From an uncultured Burkholderiales bacterium (GTDB lineage Bacteria; Pseudomonadota; Gammaproteobacteria; Burkholderiales; Burkholderiaceae_C), in contig CAILCI010000012.1 in the NCBI GenBank assembly GCA_903832625.1, forward strand, positions 1-64,000: a DNA stretch of 64,000 bases, given 5' to 3'. Positions 1 through 8,680 of the stretch are shown in pieces (position 1 is the stretch's first letter; each line of letters begins with the position of its first letter). A model generated the notes under the pieces. That model searched no databases and had not been told where the DNA came from. It was given only the letters and a program-made list of their open reading frames with translations. The position numbers and the translations under genes are program-made.

Positions 1-150
1 GGCGCGTTAATGCTGTGCGCCAGCGACAACGCCGACTACACGATCGTCAATGGCCGCGTGGTGGTGCGCGAAGGACGCCTGACCACGGTGGATGTGGGGT
101 CCTTGGTGGAGCGGCATAACTTGTTGGCGGGGGAGTTGGCGCGGGGTTGA
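1..150 (+). CDS. C-terminal end of an amidohydrolase (8-oxoguanine deaminase/TrzN-like), partial
   Basis: Only the last 49 codons are present; the gene starts upstream of the window and ends at TGA 148-150. The visible tail reads like the end of a metal-dependent amidohydrolase: a strand-turn-strand with VNGRVVVREGRL, as in the final beta-sandwich of the ATZ/TRZ and 8-oxoguanine deaminase group, then a helix containing ERHNLLAGEL. These enzymes hydrolytically deaminate purine or triazine rings in the cytoplasm. No catalytic residue lies in this fragment, so the substrate is unknown and the family call is an inference from the tail alone. A strong hairpin follows 74 bases downstream. Confidence 0.55.
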   Translation, partial: GALMLCASDNADYTIVNGRVVVREGRLTTVDVGSLVERHNLLAGELARG

Positions 151-223
151 CCTGTTTTTGATTAGGTAGAAAAAAGCTGCGCCGGACGTTCACCCCTGTT
201 TTTGAGCGAATTCCTAAAACATG

Positions 224-267
224 AAAAAACGCGAAGTGTCCATTCGAATGGACACTTCGCGTTTTTT
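224..267. terminator. 44-bp perfect palindrome, bidirectional intrinsic terminator
   Basis: Positions 224-245 are the exact reverse complement of 246-267. The arms begin with six A and end with six T, so an RNA from either strand gives a GC-containing stem closed by a tight TTCGAA turn and followed by a U-tract. It lies after the amidohydrolase tail and before the Rieske gene, as expected of a terminator for the former. The rest of 151-458 holds no gene; a TAGAAT at 373-378 could be a minus-10 box for the Rieske gene, but no good minus-35 is visible. Confidence 0.8.
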
Positions 268-458
268 CTGGATTTGAGCTTTTTTCTATGCCGTGAACAA
301 TTCTTAAAAGTGACCGTGGCAACTTCCATTCCCACCGCTCACAAACCACTCGCCCAAATCCCCCACTCAGGGTAGAATCCCATCCTTCTTGCCTCAGCCA
401 CCCGGCTGATTTATTTTTTTCCATTTCTCCCTGTGGGGAGTCTTTGGTCAGGTCACCC

Positions 459-1589
459 ATGTCTGATTTAAGTCTTCAACTGCAGCAGGCGTCTAGCCAA
501 CTTCCAGTTACCAGTTACTTTGACGAGGCGCTTTTTCAAAGCGAACTCAAAACACTGTTCAAACAAGGCCCGCGTTATGTGGGTCATCAACTCGCTGTGC
601 CCGAATTGGGCGACTACTACGCCTTGCCGCACGAAAGCGAAGGCCGCGCCTTGGTGCGTTCTGCTGCGGGCGTAGAACTTATTTCTAATGTCTGTCGGCA
701 TCGCCAAGCGGTCATGCTCAAAGGTCGCGGCTCGCTCAATGCGCAAGGCGCGGGTCATGCGGGCGGCAACATTGTGTGTCCGCTGCACCGCTGGACGTAT
801 TCGCCTGCGGGCGAATTGCTGGGCGCGCCCCACTTTGCCAACGACCCGTGTTTGAACCTCAACAACTACAAGCTGCGCGAGTGGAATGGTCTGCTGTTTG
901 AAGACAACGGCATCGACATTCAAGCCGATTTGGCCAATATGGGCCCACGCGCTGCGCTCGATTTCACGGGTTTTGCGCTCGACCGCGTGGAGCTGCACGA
1001 GTGCAACTACAACTGGAAAACCTTCATCGAGGTCTATCTAGAGGACTACCACGTCGGCCCCTTCCACCCAGGTTTGGGGCAATTCGTCACCTGCGACGAT
1101 TTGCGTTGGGAATTCAAAGACAACTACTCGGTGCAAACCGTGGGTTTGTCCAGCGGCTTTGGCAAACCCGGCTCACCCACTTACCAAAAGTGGCACGAGG
1201 TCTTGCTCAAATACCGCAACGGTGCCTTGCCCGAACAAGGCGCAATTTGGCTCACCTACTACCCGCACATCATGGTGGAGTGGTATCCGCATGTGTTGAC
1301 GGTGTCCACGCTGCACCCGATCAGCCCGAGCAAAACGCTCAACATGGTGGAGTTTTACTACCCCGAAGAAATCGTCGCATTTGAGCGCGAATTTGTCGAA
1401 GCGCAGCAAGCCGCCTACATGGAGACTTGCATCGAAGACGACGAAATTGCCGAACGCATGGACGCGGGTCGCCAAGCCCTGATGCAGCGCGGCGACAACG
1501 AAGTCGGCCCCTACCAAAGCCCGATGGAAGATGGCATGCAGCATTTCCACGAGTGGTATCGCGGCAAGATGAACTTCACTTCCCCCTAA
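459..1589 (+). CDS. Rieske non-heme iron oxygenase, alpha subunit
   Basis: Predicted oxygenase component of an aromatic-ring-hydroxylating (or related demethylating) dioxygenase, 376 residues. The N-terminal Rieske domain has the 2Fe-2S ligands Cys79-X-His81 and Cys107-X2-His110. The catalytic domain has the mononuclear iron motif EDYHVGPFHP, with His197 and His202 as likely ligands and Asp195 as the bridging residue. The start is uncertain: an in-frame TTG at 444 follows a GGGGAG, while ATG 459 follows a weak AGG; I chose ATG. No reductase, ferredoxin or beta subunit is adjacent, so electron transfer partners must be elsewhere. An EamA exporter starts 9 bases after the stop, suggesting co-transcription. 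Substrate unknown. Confidence 0.85.
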   Translation: MSDLSLQLQQASSQLPVTSYFDEALFQSELKTLFKQGPRYVGHQLAVPELGDYYALPHESEGRALVRSAAGVELISNVCRHRQAVMLKGRGSLNAQGAGHAGGNIVCPLHRWTYSPAGELLGAPHFANDPCLNLNNYKLREWNGLLFEDNGIDIQADLANMGPRAALDFTGFALDRVELHECNYNWKTFIEVYLEDYHVGPFHPGLGQFVTCDDLRWEFKDNYSVQTVGLSSGFGKPGSPTYQKWHEVLLKYRNGALPEQGAIWLTYYPHIMVEWYPHVLTVSTLHPISPSKTLNMVEFYYPEEIVAFEREFVEAQQAAYMETCIEDDEIAERMDAGRQALMQRGDNEVGPYQSPMEDGMQHFHEWYRGKMNFTSP

Positions 1590-1598
1590 AGCGCCCAG

Positions 1599-2495
1599 AT
1601 GCAAGCCCTTTGGATGCTGCTGGGTTCGGCCTTTTTTGCCACCATGGGCGTGTGCGTCAAATTCGCATCGGCTTACTTCAACTCCTACGAGCTGGTGTTT
1701 TACCGAGGCGTGGTGGGCATGGTGTTTTTAGCCATCATTGCGCGGCAAAAAAAGGTGTCGTTGCTCACCCAATACCCGGGCATGCATGTGTGGCGCTCTG
1801 CCGTGGGGGTGATTTCACTCACCGCTTGGTTTTATGCCATTGCGCATTTGCCCTTGGCCACGGCCATGACGCTCAATTACATGAGTGGCGTGTGGGTGGC
1901 GGCGTTTTTGGTGAGCGGTTCCTTGCTCAATTGGAGCGCGCAAGAACAACGCAGCGCCTGGACGCAAGGGCCTTTGGCGCTGACGGTGCTGACCGGCTTT
2001 GCTGGCGTGGTGATGATGTTGCGCCCCACCATCGAACAAAACCAAATTTTTGCGGGGCTGATTGGCTTGATGTCGGGCTTTGTGGCGGCTTTTGCTTACA
2101 TGCAAGTGATGGCGCTGGGTCGCTTGGGCGAGCCCGAAACCCGCACCGTGTTTTACTTTGCCATTGGCACCACCTTGGCAGGCGCAGTGGGCATGGGCTC
2201 GGCAGGTGTGTCCGAATGGAATGGGTCACATGCCTTGTGGCTCTTGCCTTTGGGCTTGTTTGCCTCGCTCGGCCAGTTGTGCATGACGCGCGCCTACAGC
2301 CAAGGTGCGACGCTGGTGGTGGCGAATTTGCAGTATTCGGGCATTGTGTTTGCCGCGCTCTACAGCTTGCTGCTGTTTGGCGACAACATTCCGCTCATTG
2401 GCTGGGCGGGCATGGCTTTGATTTTGGGCAGTGGCATGGTCGCCACGTTGCTGCGCGCCCGCGCCGCGCCCCATGCTCCCGCCGAAGAACATTGA
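1599..2495 (+). CDS. DMT-superfamily transporter, EamA family
   Basis: Inner-membrane protein of 298 residues with about ten hydrophobic segments arranged as two EamA repeats, typical of drug/metabolite exporters. The N-terminal repeat carries the usual FYRGVVGM stretch near residue 35, and the second repeat begins around residue 150 with GLIGLMSGF. It lies between the Rieske oxygenase (9 bases upstream) and a sulfurtransferase (18 bases downstream), all on the same strand and probably one transcript. The substrate cannot be read from sequence; amino acids or small metabolites are common for the family. Confidence 0.85.
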   Translation: MQALWMLLGSAFFATMGVCVKFASAYFNSYELVFYRGVVGMVFLAIIARQKKVSLLTQYPGMHVWRSAVGVISLTAWFYAIAHLPLATAMTLNYMSGVWVAAFLVSGSLLNWSAQEQRSAWTQGPLALTVLTGFAGVVMMLRPTIEQNQIFAGLIGLMSGFVAAFAYMQVMALGRLGEPETRTVFYFAIGTTLAGAVGMGSAGVSEWNGSHALWLLPLGLFASLGQLCMTRAYSQGATLVVANLQYSGIVFAALYSLLLFGDNIPLIGWAGMALILGSGMVATLLRARAAPHAPAEEH

Positions 2496-2513
2496 TGGAT
2501 TCAGGAGTTTTGC

Positions 2514-3368
2514 ATGTACACCACCCTCATTTCTGTCGCCGAGTTGCAAGCGCTGCCTGCTGCGCAACGCTTGGTCTTTGATTGCAGCTTTGACTTGGCC
2601 AACCCTGCTGCGGGTCTGGCGCAGTTTGAACAACAACACATCGCAGGCGCACAGCACGCCGACTTGGACCAACACCTGAGCACCCACGACGACGCCTTGC
2701 GCGTCAACGGCGGTCGCCATCCCCTGCCCCAGCGCGATGTTGTGGTGCACTGGCTGCACAGCGTGGGCGTGCGCAACGACATCCAAGTGGTGGTCTACGA
2801 CCGCAACGGCATGAACTACTGTGGCCGTTTGTGGTGGATGCTCAAATGGTGCGGCCACGAAGCCGTGGCGGTGCTCGATGGCGGTTTGCAGGCTTGGGTG
2901 GCGGCTGGCGGAGCCGTTGAATCGGGCGCAGCCACCACGCGCGGCGAGCCTTCCAACTTCAGCCTGCGCGAGCCTTTGGTGCAACTGGTCGATACACAAA
3001 CTGTCGCCGCCAACTTAGGCAATGCGCAGCAAACCCTGATCGACGCGCGCGGCGCACCGCGCTATCGCGGCGAGGTCGAACCCCTCGATCCAGTCGCAGG
3101 GCATATTCCCGGTGCCTTGAACCGCCCTTTCAACAGCAATTTGAATGCCGATGGTTTTTTCAAAAGCCCCGAACAATTGCGCCAAGAATTTGCAGCGCTT
3201 TTGGGCGAACGCAGCGCAAGCAGCGTGGTGCACCACTGCGGCAGCGGCGTGAGTGCAGTGCCCAATGTGCTGGCCATGCAAGTGGCGGGCTTGGGCCGCA
3301 CAGCGCTTTACGCAGGCAGTTGGAGCGAATGGTGCCGCACGGCGGGTTTGCCGTGCGAAAAGGGTTGA
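2514..3368 (+). CDS. sseA: Thiosulfate/3-mercaptopyruvate sulfurtransferase (tandem rhodanese)
   Basis: Two rhodanese domains in 284 residues, the usual length for SseA-type sulfurtransferases. The first, inactive domain contains VVVYDRNGMNYCGRLWWML; the second has the active loop CGSGVSA with the persulfide-carrying Cys242, close to the CG[ST]GVT signature of 3-mercaptopyruvate sulfurtransferases, followed by a GSWSEW motif near the C terminus. It transfers sulfane sulfur to cyanide or thiol acceptors in the cytoplasm. The start codon follows an AGGAG-containing ribosome site (2503-2508). Distinguishing thiosulfate from mercaptopyruvate specificity is not certain. Confidence 0.88.
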   Translation: MYTTLISVAELQALPAAQRLVFDCSFDLANPAAGLAQFEQQHIAGAQHADLDQHLSTHDDALRVNGGRHPLPQRDVVVHWLHSVGVRNDIQVVVYDRNGMNYCGRLWWMLKWCGHEAVAVLDGGLQAWVAAGGAVESGAATTRGEPSNFSLREPLVQLVDTQTVAANLGNAQQTLIDARGAPRYRGEVEPLDPVAGHIPGALNRPFNSNLNADGFFKSPEQLRQEFAALLGERSASSVVHHCGSGVSAVPNVLAMQVAGLGRTALYAGSWSEWCRTAGLPCEKG

Positions 3369-3394
3369 GGCCTTAGCTGGTTCTGCCCGAAGCC

Positions 3395-4192
3395 TCAATG
3401 CCCCAACACAATCCCCAAAACCACCACCAAAGCCACGCCAGCGGCCAACCACGCCACCTGCGCCGTGGTTTGACCAGGCGACAAGCGTTTTTGGAGCTGG
3501 GGAATCAAATCCGCCAAAGCCACATAGACAAAACTGCTGGCTGCGATGACCAAGAAATAAGGCAGCGCGTTGTCCAACACGCCAACCAAGGCGTAACCGA
3601 TCAAGCCGCCCAAAGCCGTGACCGCGCCAGCCATTGAGAGTTTGACCAGCGCGTTGCGTGCGTTGCCACTTTGATCGGCTTGGCGCAACACCACCAAATC
3701 GCCCACATGGTGTGGCACTTCATGCGCCATCACCGCCACAGCCGAGGCCAAGCCTAAACGCCAATCGGCCACAAAAGCCGCAGCAATCAAAATGCCATCG
3801 CCAAAGGCATGCAAGCTGTCGCCCAACAACACCGCCCAGCCGCCGCTGTGATGTGAATGGTCGTGGTCGTGGTCATGCGCCTGGTGATGCGCAGCATGGT
3901 CTGAATGCTCATGCCCGTGGTGCCACAGCTCTGCCTTATCGAGCAAAAAGAAAAACACCACGCCCACCAACAGCACGGCAAACATCACATGCACCGACAA
4001 CTGCGCGGCCTGCGCCAACTCAAATGCTTCGGGCAACAAACTGGTGAAGGCGGTGGCCAACAAAGCGCCCGCAGCCAAGCTCAACAAATGCGTGGTGTAA
4101 CGCGCCAATAAAGCCTGAGCCACCCAAGCCGCCAACCACACGCTGCCAATGCCAGCCACCAAGGTGCTCAAGAGAATGAAAAACAGGGTCAT
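3395..4192 (-). CDS. ZIP-family divalent metal transporter
   Basis: Inner-membrane ZIP protein of 265 residues. The first three hydrophobic segments are followed by a histidine-rich cytoplasmic loop (residues 91-115, about eleven His with Asp and Glu) typical of Zn/Fe-binding ZIP loops. The metal path signatures are visible: HAFGDGIL in the fourth and HEVPHHVGD in the fifth transmembrane segment (the family pattern is HEXPHEXGD, so the second Glu is His here). It probably imports zinc or iron. It is convergent with sseA, 26 bases apart, and downstream of the HigBA-type relic on the same strand. Confidence 0.88.
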   Translation of the reverse strand: MTLFFILLSTLVAGIGSVWLAAWVAQALLARYTTHLLSLAAGALLATAFTSLLPEAFELAQAAQLSVHVMFAVLLVGVVFFFLLDKAELWHHGHEHSDHAAHHQAHDHDHDHSHHSGGWAVLLGDSLHAFGDGILIAAAFVADWRLGLASAVAVMAHEVPHHVGDLVVLRQADQSGNARNALVKLSMAGAVTALGGLIGYALVGVLDNALPYFLVIAASSFVYVALADLIPQLQKRLSPGQTTAQVAWLAAGVALVVVLGIVLGH

Positions 4193-4218
4193 GGGGTGAT
4201 TGTGGTCTAAGCCTTAAA

Positions 4219-4512
4219 TTACATGACTTGCGCGTGCAACTGAATTCCCAAAGCCGAAGTCACTTTGAGGATGGTGGCAAAGCTCGGATTACCCTCGCCC
4301 GATAACGCTTTGTACAAGCTCTCCCGCCCCAAACCCGTGTCGCGCGAGAGTTGCGACATGCCTTTTGCGCGTGCGATATTGCCCAGTGCTTTAACAATAA
4401 ACGCCGCGTCATCTCCCGCTTCTTGGAGGCAAGCCTCCAGATACAAGGCCCTGTCCTCTTCCGTGTTGAGGTGCTCGGCGCTGTTCCATTGACGCAATGT
4501 CAGTTGAGTCAT
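4219..4512 (-). CDS. HigA-type XRE antitoxin (addiction module antidote)
   Basis: 97-residue helix-turn-helix protein of the addiction-module antidote group. The central segment GMSQLSRDTGLGRESLYKAL (residues 57-76) is the recognition helix region, followed by the family ending GNPSFATILKVTSALGIQL. The start at 4512 is chosen because GGGGTAAG precedes it and overlaps the end of the upstream toxin frame, the normal toxin-first coupled arrangement; longer in-frame starts would lie inside the toxin. It should bind its own promoter and the toxin. The partner toxin is interrupted by a stop codon (see 4517-4813), so this antitoxin is now probably an orphan repressor. Confidence 0.85.
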   Translation of the reverse strand: MTQLTLRQWNSAEHLNTEEDRALYLEACLQEAGDDAAFIVKALGNIARAKGMSQLSRDTGLGRESLYKALSGEGNPSFATILKVTSALGIQLHAQVM

Positions 4513-4516
4513 TTGC

Positions 4517-4813
4517 TTACCCCTTGAGTTGACGCGCAAGCTCTTGCGCAGTTTGAATATCTTGCGTTTGCGTGGATTTATCGCCACCAGCTAACAAAAT
4601 AACAATCTCCGATCCCTTTGGCAAGAAATACACACGAAATCCTGGGCCATGATGAATTCACATCTCATACACGCCTTCGCCTACGGCTTTGTGATCGCCA
4701 AAATTTCCTTCTTCTGCTCTATCAATTCGAGCCTGTATTCGCCGAGCTGCAAGCTTGTCTTTCAGAGATCCAAACCATAGATCAAAGGCTTGTGTGGTGT
4801 AAATCAACTTCAT
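4517..4813 (-). pseudogene. HigB-type toxin with in-frame TGA at codon 52
   Basis: Reading from ATG 4813 gives a 98-codon frame ending at TAA 4519-4517, the size of HigB/RelE-like addiction module killer proteins. The N-terminal part contains the expected EGNFGDHKAVGEGVYEM, and the part after the stop contains IHHGPGFRVYF and VILLAGGDKSTQ, both standard for the family. Between them codon 52 (4660-4658) is TGA where the family has CGN for the conserved Arg of the E-[LM]-R-I strand; the intact paralogue at 12164-12460 reads ELRI at the same place. A single CGA to TGA change explains it. Frame and length are otherwise preserved, so the lesion looks recent. Confidence 0.88.
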
Positions 4814-4820
4814 GCTCGAT

Positions 4821-4838
4821 TGTATCAAATGGGATACA
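4821..4838. promoter_or_regulatory. Inverted repeat TGTATC-N6-GATACA, likely TA autoregulatory operator
   Basis: A perfect 6-bp inverted repeat with a 6-bp spacer sits 7 bases upstream of the toxin start codon and just after the polA stop. On the minus strand it overlaps a TACAAT that could serve as the minus-10 box. Position and symmetry fit an operator for the HTH antitoxin. A similar but imperfect repeat with the same spacer length lies before the second TA pair. Confidence 0.6.
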
Positions 4839-4840
4839 CC

Positions 4841-7636
4841 TCAATGCGCCTCATCCCAATTCGCCCCCACGCCCACCTCTGCCAGCAAAGGCACTTTGAG
4901 TTGGGCGACGGAGGCCATGATGCGTGGCACTTCGCTGCGCACCCATTCCACTTCGTCTTGTGGCACTTCAAACACCAATTCGTCGTGCACTTGCATGATG
5001 ACCAAGCTGGTGCGTTGTTGTTGGTCAATGGCCTGCTGCACCGCCACCATGCTGAGTTTGATGAGGTCAGCCGCCGTGCCTTGCATGGGCGCGTTGATCG
5101 CCGCACGCTCTGCGCCTGCGCGGCGCGGGCCGTTGGGGCTGTTGATCTCGGGCAAGTACAAGCGTCGGCCAAACACGGTTTGCACAAAGCCCTGCGCTTT
5201 GGCTTGCTCGCGGGTTTCGTCCATGTAGCGTTTGACGCCAGCAAAGCGCTCAAAGTAGCGGTTGATGTAGTTTTTGGCGGCGGTGTTGTCAATGCCCAGC
5301 GCTTTGGCCAAGCCGTAGGCGCTCATGCCGTAAATCAAACCGAAGTTGATGACCTTGGCATAGCGGCGCTGTTCGGTGCTCACCTGATCGACGCCCACGC
5401 CAAACACTTCGGCTGCCGTGGCACGGTGCACGTCGAGTCCGTCGTGAAAGGCTTTGAGCAAGGCCTCATCGCCGCTGATGTGCGCCATGATGCGCAGCTC
5501 AATTTGCGAATAGTCGGCGCTGGCAATGACACGCCCCGCCGGCGCCACAAAGGCTTCACGCACTTTGCGGCCTTCGGCGGTGCGGATGGGAATGTTTTGC
5601 AAGTTCGGGTCGTTGCTGGACAAGCGCCCCGTCACCGCCACGGCTTGGGCGTAATGGGTGTGGACACGCCCGGTGCGCGGCAAGGCCATTTGTGCGAGTT
5701 TGTCGGTGTACGTGCCTTTGAGTTTGCTCAACGAGCGGTGTTCCAAAATTTTGGCAGGCAACGGGTAGTCTTCGGCCAGTTTTTCGAGCACTTCTTCGTC
5801 GGTGCTGCGCGCGCCAGTGGCGGTTTTTTTGATGACGGGCAAGCCCAGTTTGTCAAAGAAAATTTCGCCCAACTGCTTGGGGCTGGCTAGGTTGAAGGGC
5901 TGGCCAGCAATCTCGTAGGCTTCGTTTTCTAACTGGACAATGCGCTGGCCCAAGCTGTGGCTTTGCGCGGCCAAGGTGGGCGCGTCAATCAACACGCCAT
6001 TGCGTTCAATGCGGTAGAGCGCTTCGCTGCTGGCAATTTCTAGCTCGTAGACATAGCGCAATTTGGCGTCGGCTTGCAAGCGCGGCCACAGCGCCAAGTG
6101 CACGTCCAGCGTCATGTCGGAGTCTTCGCACGAATACTCACTGGCACGCGCCACATCGACTTGGGCGAACGAAATTTGGTGCGCCCCTTTGCCGCACAGA
6201 TCTTCGTAGCTCAGACCTTTGCGTCCAACGTGGCGTTCGGCCAAGCTGGCCAAGCCGTGCGGTTTATGAACTTCCAACACATAGCTTTGCAGCATGGTGT
6301 CGTGCACAAAGCCTTGCACCTCAATGCCATGATTGGCCATGACGTGGCGGTCGTACTTGATGTGCTGGCCGAGTTTGTGCGCTTGCGGGTTTTCAAACCA
6401 AGGCTTGAGTTTGGCCAGCACCTCGTCCAAGGGCAATTGCTGGGGCACATCGCCATAGCTGTGCGCCAGCGGAATGTAGCAAGCCTCGCCGGGCTTGACA
6501 GAAAAACTCAAGCCCACAATTTGCGCCCGCATCTCGTCCACCGAGGTGGTTTCGGTGTCAAAAGCCACCAACTCGGCGGCTTGAATTTTGGCAAGCCATG
6601 CGTCAAAGGCTTCCCATGTGAGCACGCAGTCGTAGTGTTTGTCGCCCACTTGGCTGACCACGGGCGCGGGTTCGTCAAACAAGCTGGGGTTGAGTTCTGA
6701 TTGGGTCGAGGTCTTGGCGCTGGCTGCGCTGTCGGCAGAGGTGGATCCCGCGTCCTCCAACACCTTGGCGGCCAAACCTTTGAAGCCAAAGCGTTCGTAA
6801 AACGCTTTGAGCGCCACGCGGTCGGGTGGGTTCAGGCTCAGCGCATCCATCGCGGGCAAGCTGGGCACATGGGCGGACAAATCGCAATCGGTTTTGATGG
6901 TGACCAATTGACGGCCTGTGGGCAACCAGCCCACGGCTTGGCGCAAGTTCTCGCCCGCCACGCCTTTGATGCTGGCGGCGTTGTCCAACAAGGCTTGCAA
7001 AGAGCCAAATTCCATCAGCCATTTGGCAGCGGTTTTGGGGCCGACTTTGGGCACGCCCGGCACGTTGTCCACCGTGTCGCCGACCAAGGTTTGAAAATCA
7101 ATCATCAAATGCGGTGGCACGCCAAATTCTGCTGTGACGCCCACCACATCGCGGCGTTTGCCGTTCATGGTGTCCATGATGGTGATGCGCTCGTCCACCA
7201 ATTGGCTCAGGTCTTTGTCGCCGCTGGAGATCATCACCGTCAAGCCTTGCGCGGCAGCGGTTTTGGCGAGTGTGCCAATCACATCGTCGGCTTCTACGCC
7301 AGCCACATCGAGCACCGGCCAGCCCATGAGGCGCACCAAGTCGTGAATCGGCTCGATTTGGCTGCGCAAGTCGTCGGGCATGGGCGAGCGATTGGCTTTG
7401 TATGCGGGATAAATTTCATCGCGAAAGGTTGGGCCTTTGGCGTCAAACACACACACCGCGTACATGGCGGGCACTTCGCGGCGCAGGCTTTGCAACATGT
7501 TGATCATGCCGCGTATTGCGCCCGTGGCGGCACTGGTGGGATCGCCGGGAACAGCACGCAAATCGGGCATGGCATGAAAGGCGCGGTACAAATAGCTGGA
7601 GCCATCGACCAGCAACAGGGTTTGGGAATTGCTCAT
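4841..7636 (-). CDS. polA: DNA polymerase I
   Basis: 931 residues, full length for a three-domain PolA used in Okazaki fragment maturation and repair. The N-terminal 5'-3' exonuclease begins LLLVDGSSYLYRAFHAMP and contains the metal-binding GVEADDVIGTL. The proofreading domain keeps its acidic residues (VAFDTETTSVDEM), so 3'-5' exonuclease activity is likely intact. The polymerase domain shows motif A DYSQIELRIMAH, the O-helix region RRYAKVINFGLIYGMSAYG and motif C VHDELVFE. The start at 7636 (MSNSQ) is preferred to an upstream ATG at 7681 because homologues begin just before LLLVDGSS. Divergent from thrB across about 80 bases. Confidence 0.97.
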   Translation of the reverse strand: MSNSQTLLLVDGSSYLYRAFHAMPDLRAVPGDPTSAATGAIRGMINMLQSLRREVPAMYAVCVFDAKGPTFRDEIYPAYKANRSPMPDDLRSQIEPIHDLVRLMGWPVLDVAGVEADDVIGTLAKTAAAQGLTVMISSGDKDLSQLVDERITIMDTMNGKRRDVVGVTAEFGVPPHLMIDFQTLVGDTVDNVPGVPKVGPKTAAKWLMEFGSLQALLDNAASIKGVAGENLRQAVGWLPTGRQLVTIKTDCDLSAHVPSLPAMDALSLNPPDRVALKAFYERFGFKGLAAKVLEDAGSTSADSAASAKTSTQSELNPSLFDEPAPVVSQVGDKHYDCVLTWEAFDAWLAKIQAAELVAFDTETTSVDEMRAQIVGLSFSVKPGEACYIPLAHSYGDVPQQLPLDEVLAKLKPWFENPQAHKLGQHIKYDRHVMANHGIEVQGFVHDTMLQSYVLEVHKPHGLASLAERHVGRKGLSYEDLCGKGAHQISFAQVDVARASEYSCEDSDMTLDVHLALWPRLQADAKLRYVYELEIASSEALYRIERNGVLIDAPTLAAQSHSLGQRIVQLENEAYEIAGQPFNLASPKQLGEIFFDKLGLPVIKKTATGARSTDEEVLEKLAEDYPLPAKILEHRSLSKLKGTYTDKLAQMALPRTGRVHTHYAQAVAVTGRLSSNDPNLQNIPIRTAEGRKVREAFVAPAGRVIASADYSQIELRIMAHISGDEALLKAFHDGLDVHRATAAEVFGVGVDQVSTEQRRYAKVINFGLIYGMSAYGLAKALGIDNTAAKNYINRYFERFAGVKRYMDETREQAKAQGFVQTVFGRRLYLPEINSPNGPRRAGAERAAINAPMQGTAADLIKLSMVAVQQAIDQQQRTSLVIMQVHDELVFEVPQDEVEWVRSEVPRIMASVAQLKVPLLAEVGVGANWDEAH

Positions 7637-7715
7637 GTGCCAATTGTGCCGTGTGCGCCAAAGCCGCCAAAGCTGCGCCAATTACAATGACGAATTAACC
7701 CTTACTCCGCTTGAT

Positions 7716-8678
7716 ATGGCCGTTTTCACCGAAGTTTCTGAATCCACCGCGCAAGAACTGCTTGACTCGCTCAAACTGGGTGAATTGCGTGCGCTCCAAG
7801 GGATTCAAGGCGGGATTGAAAACACCAACTATTTCCTCACCAGCAGCGAGGGCGAATTCGTCCTCACGCTGTTTGAGCGCCTGACGCACGCGCAACTGCC
7901 GTTTTATCTGTATTTGATGAAGCATTTGGCGCAAGCGGGCATTCCGGTGCCAGACCCCGTGTCCAACCAAGACGGCGATATTTTGCTCACCGTGTGCGAC
8001 AAACCCGCCGCCGTGGTCAACCGACTGCGCGGCAAAAGCGAATTGCAACCCAGCACCGCCCACTGCGCGGCGGTGGGCGAGATGTTGGCGCGTATGCACT
8101 TGGCGGGGCGCGACTTTGCCCGCCAGCAACCCAATTTGCGCGGTCTGAGCTGGTGGAGCGACACCGTGCCCGTGGTGTTGCCTTTCATGGACGCCGCGCA
8201 ACAAGCCTTGATTCGCGCCGAATTGGCCTACCAACAACACATGGCCGCTTCGTCGGCTTATGCGGCGCTGCCACGCGGCGCCGTGCACGCCGATCTGTTC
8301 CGCGACAACGTGATGTTTGACGGCAGCGCCGACGCGCCCGAATTGACGGGCTTTTTCGACTTCTACTTTGCGGGCGTGGACACCTGGTTGTTTGACGTGG
8401 CGGTCTGCTTGAACGACTGGTGCATTGACCACGCCAGCGGCATGCACGACAGCGCCAAAGCACAAGCCCTGCTCACCGCTTACCAAAGCGTGCGCGCTTT
8501 TTCCGGCGCCGAGCGCCAATTGCTCAACCCCATGTTGCGGGCTGGTGCGCTGCGTTTTTGGACTTCTCGTTTGTGGGATTTCCATTTGCCACGCGAAGCC
8601 AGCATGTTGCAAGCCCACGACCCCAGCCATTTCGAGCGGGTGTTACGCGCACGCGTGGCGCACCCCATCACACTGTGA
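7716..8678 (+). CDS. thrB: Homoserine kinase (APH-fold, ThrB type)
   Basis: Phosphorylates homoserine to O-phosphohomoserine in threonine synthesis. 320 residues, matching the aminoglycoside-phosphotransferase-fold homoserine kinase common in beta- and alphaproteobacteria rather than the GHMP-fold enzyme of E. coli. Visible motifs: the N-terminal LQGIQGGIENTNYFL, the catalytic loop HADLFRDNVMF and the metal-binding FFDFYFAGVDTWLFDVA. The start MAVFTEV is chosen over an upstream in-frame ATG because it fits the family N terminus. A membrane protein gene follows with only two bases between, so the two are probably co-transcribed. Confidence 0.94.
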   Translation: MAVFTEVSESTAQELLDSLKLGELRALQGIQGGIENTNYFLTSSEGEFVLTLFERLTHAQLPFYLYLMKHLAQAGIPVPDPVSNQDGDILLTVCDKPAAVVNRLRGKSELQPSTAHCAAVGEMLARMHLAGRDFARQQPNLRGLSWWSDTVPVVLPFMDAAQQALIRAELAYQQHMAASSAYAALPRGAVHADLFRDNVMFDGSADAPELTGFFDFYFAGVDTWLFDVAVCLNDWCIDHASGMHDSAKAQALLTAYQSVRAFSGAERQLLNPMLRAGALRFWTSRLWDFHLPREASMLQAHDPSHFERVLRARVAHPITL

Positions 8679-8680
8679 CC

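Noticed and set aside
47-460. 137-codon minus-strand frame near the left end
   Set aside because: It runs through the terminator palindrome and intergenic sequence; the translation is low-complexity and has no ribosome site.
1427-2581. 384-codon frame overlapping the Rieske and EamA genes
   Set aside because: It is a +1 shadow of two well-supported genes with low-complexity Arg/His/Cys-rich translation.
4658-4660. Selenocysteine reading of the TGA in the HigB-type toxin
   Set aside because: The family has Arg, not Cys, at this position, and no bacterial SECIS-like hairpin is visible immediately downstream; a nonsense mutation is simpler.
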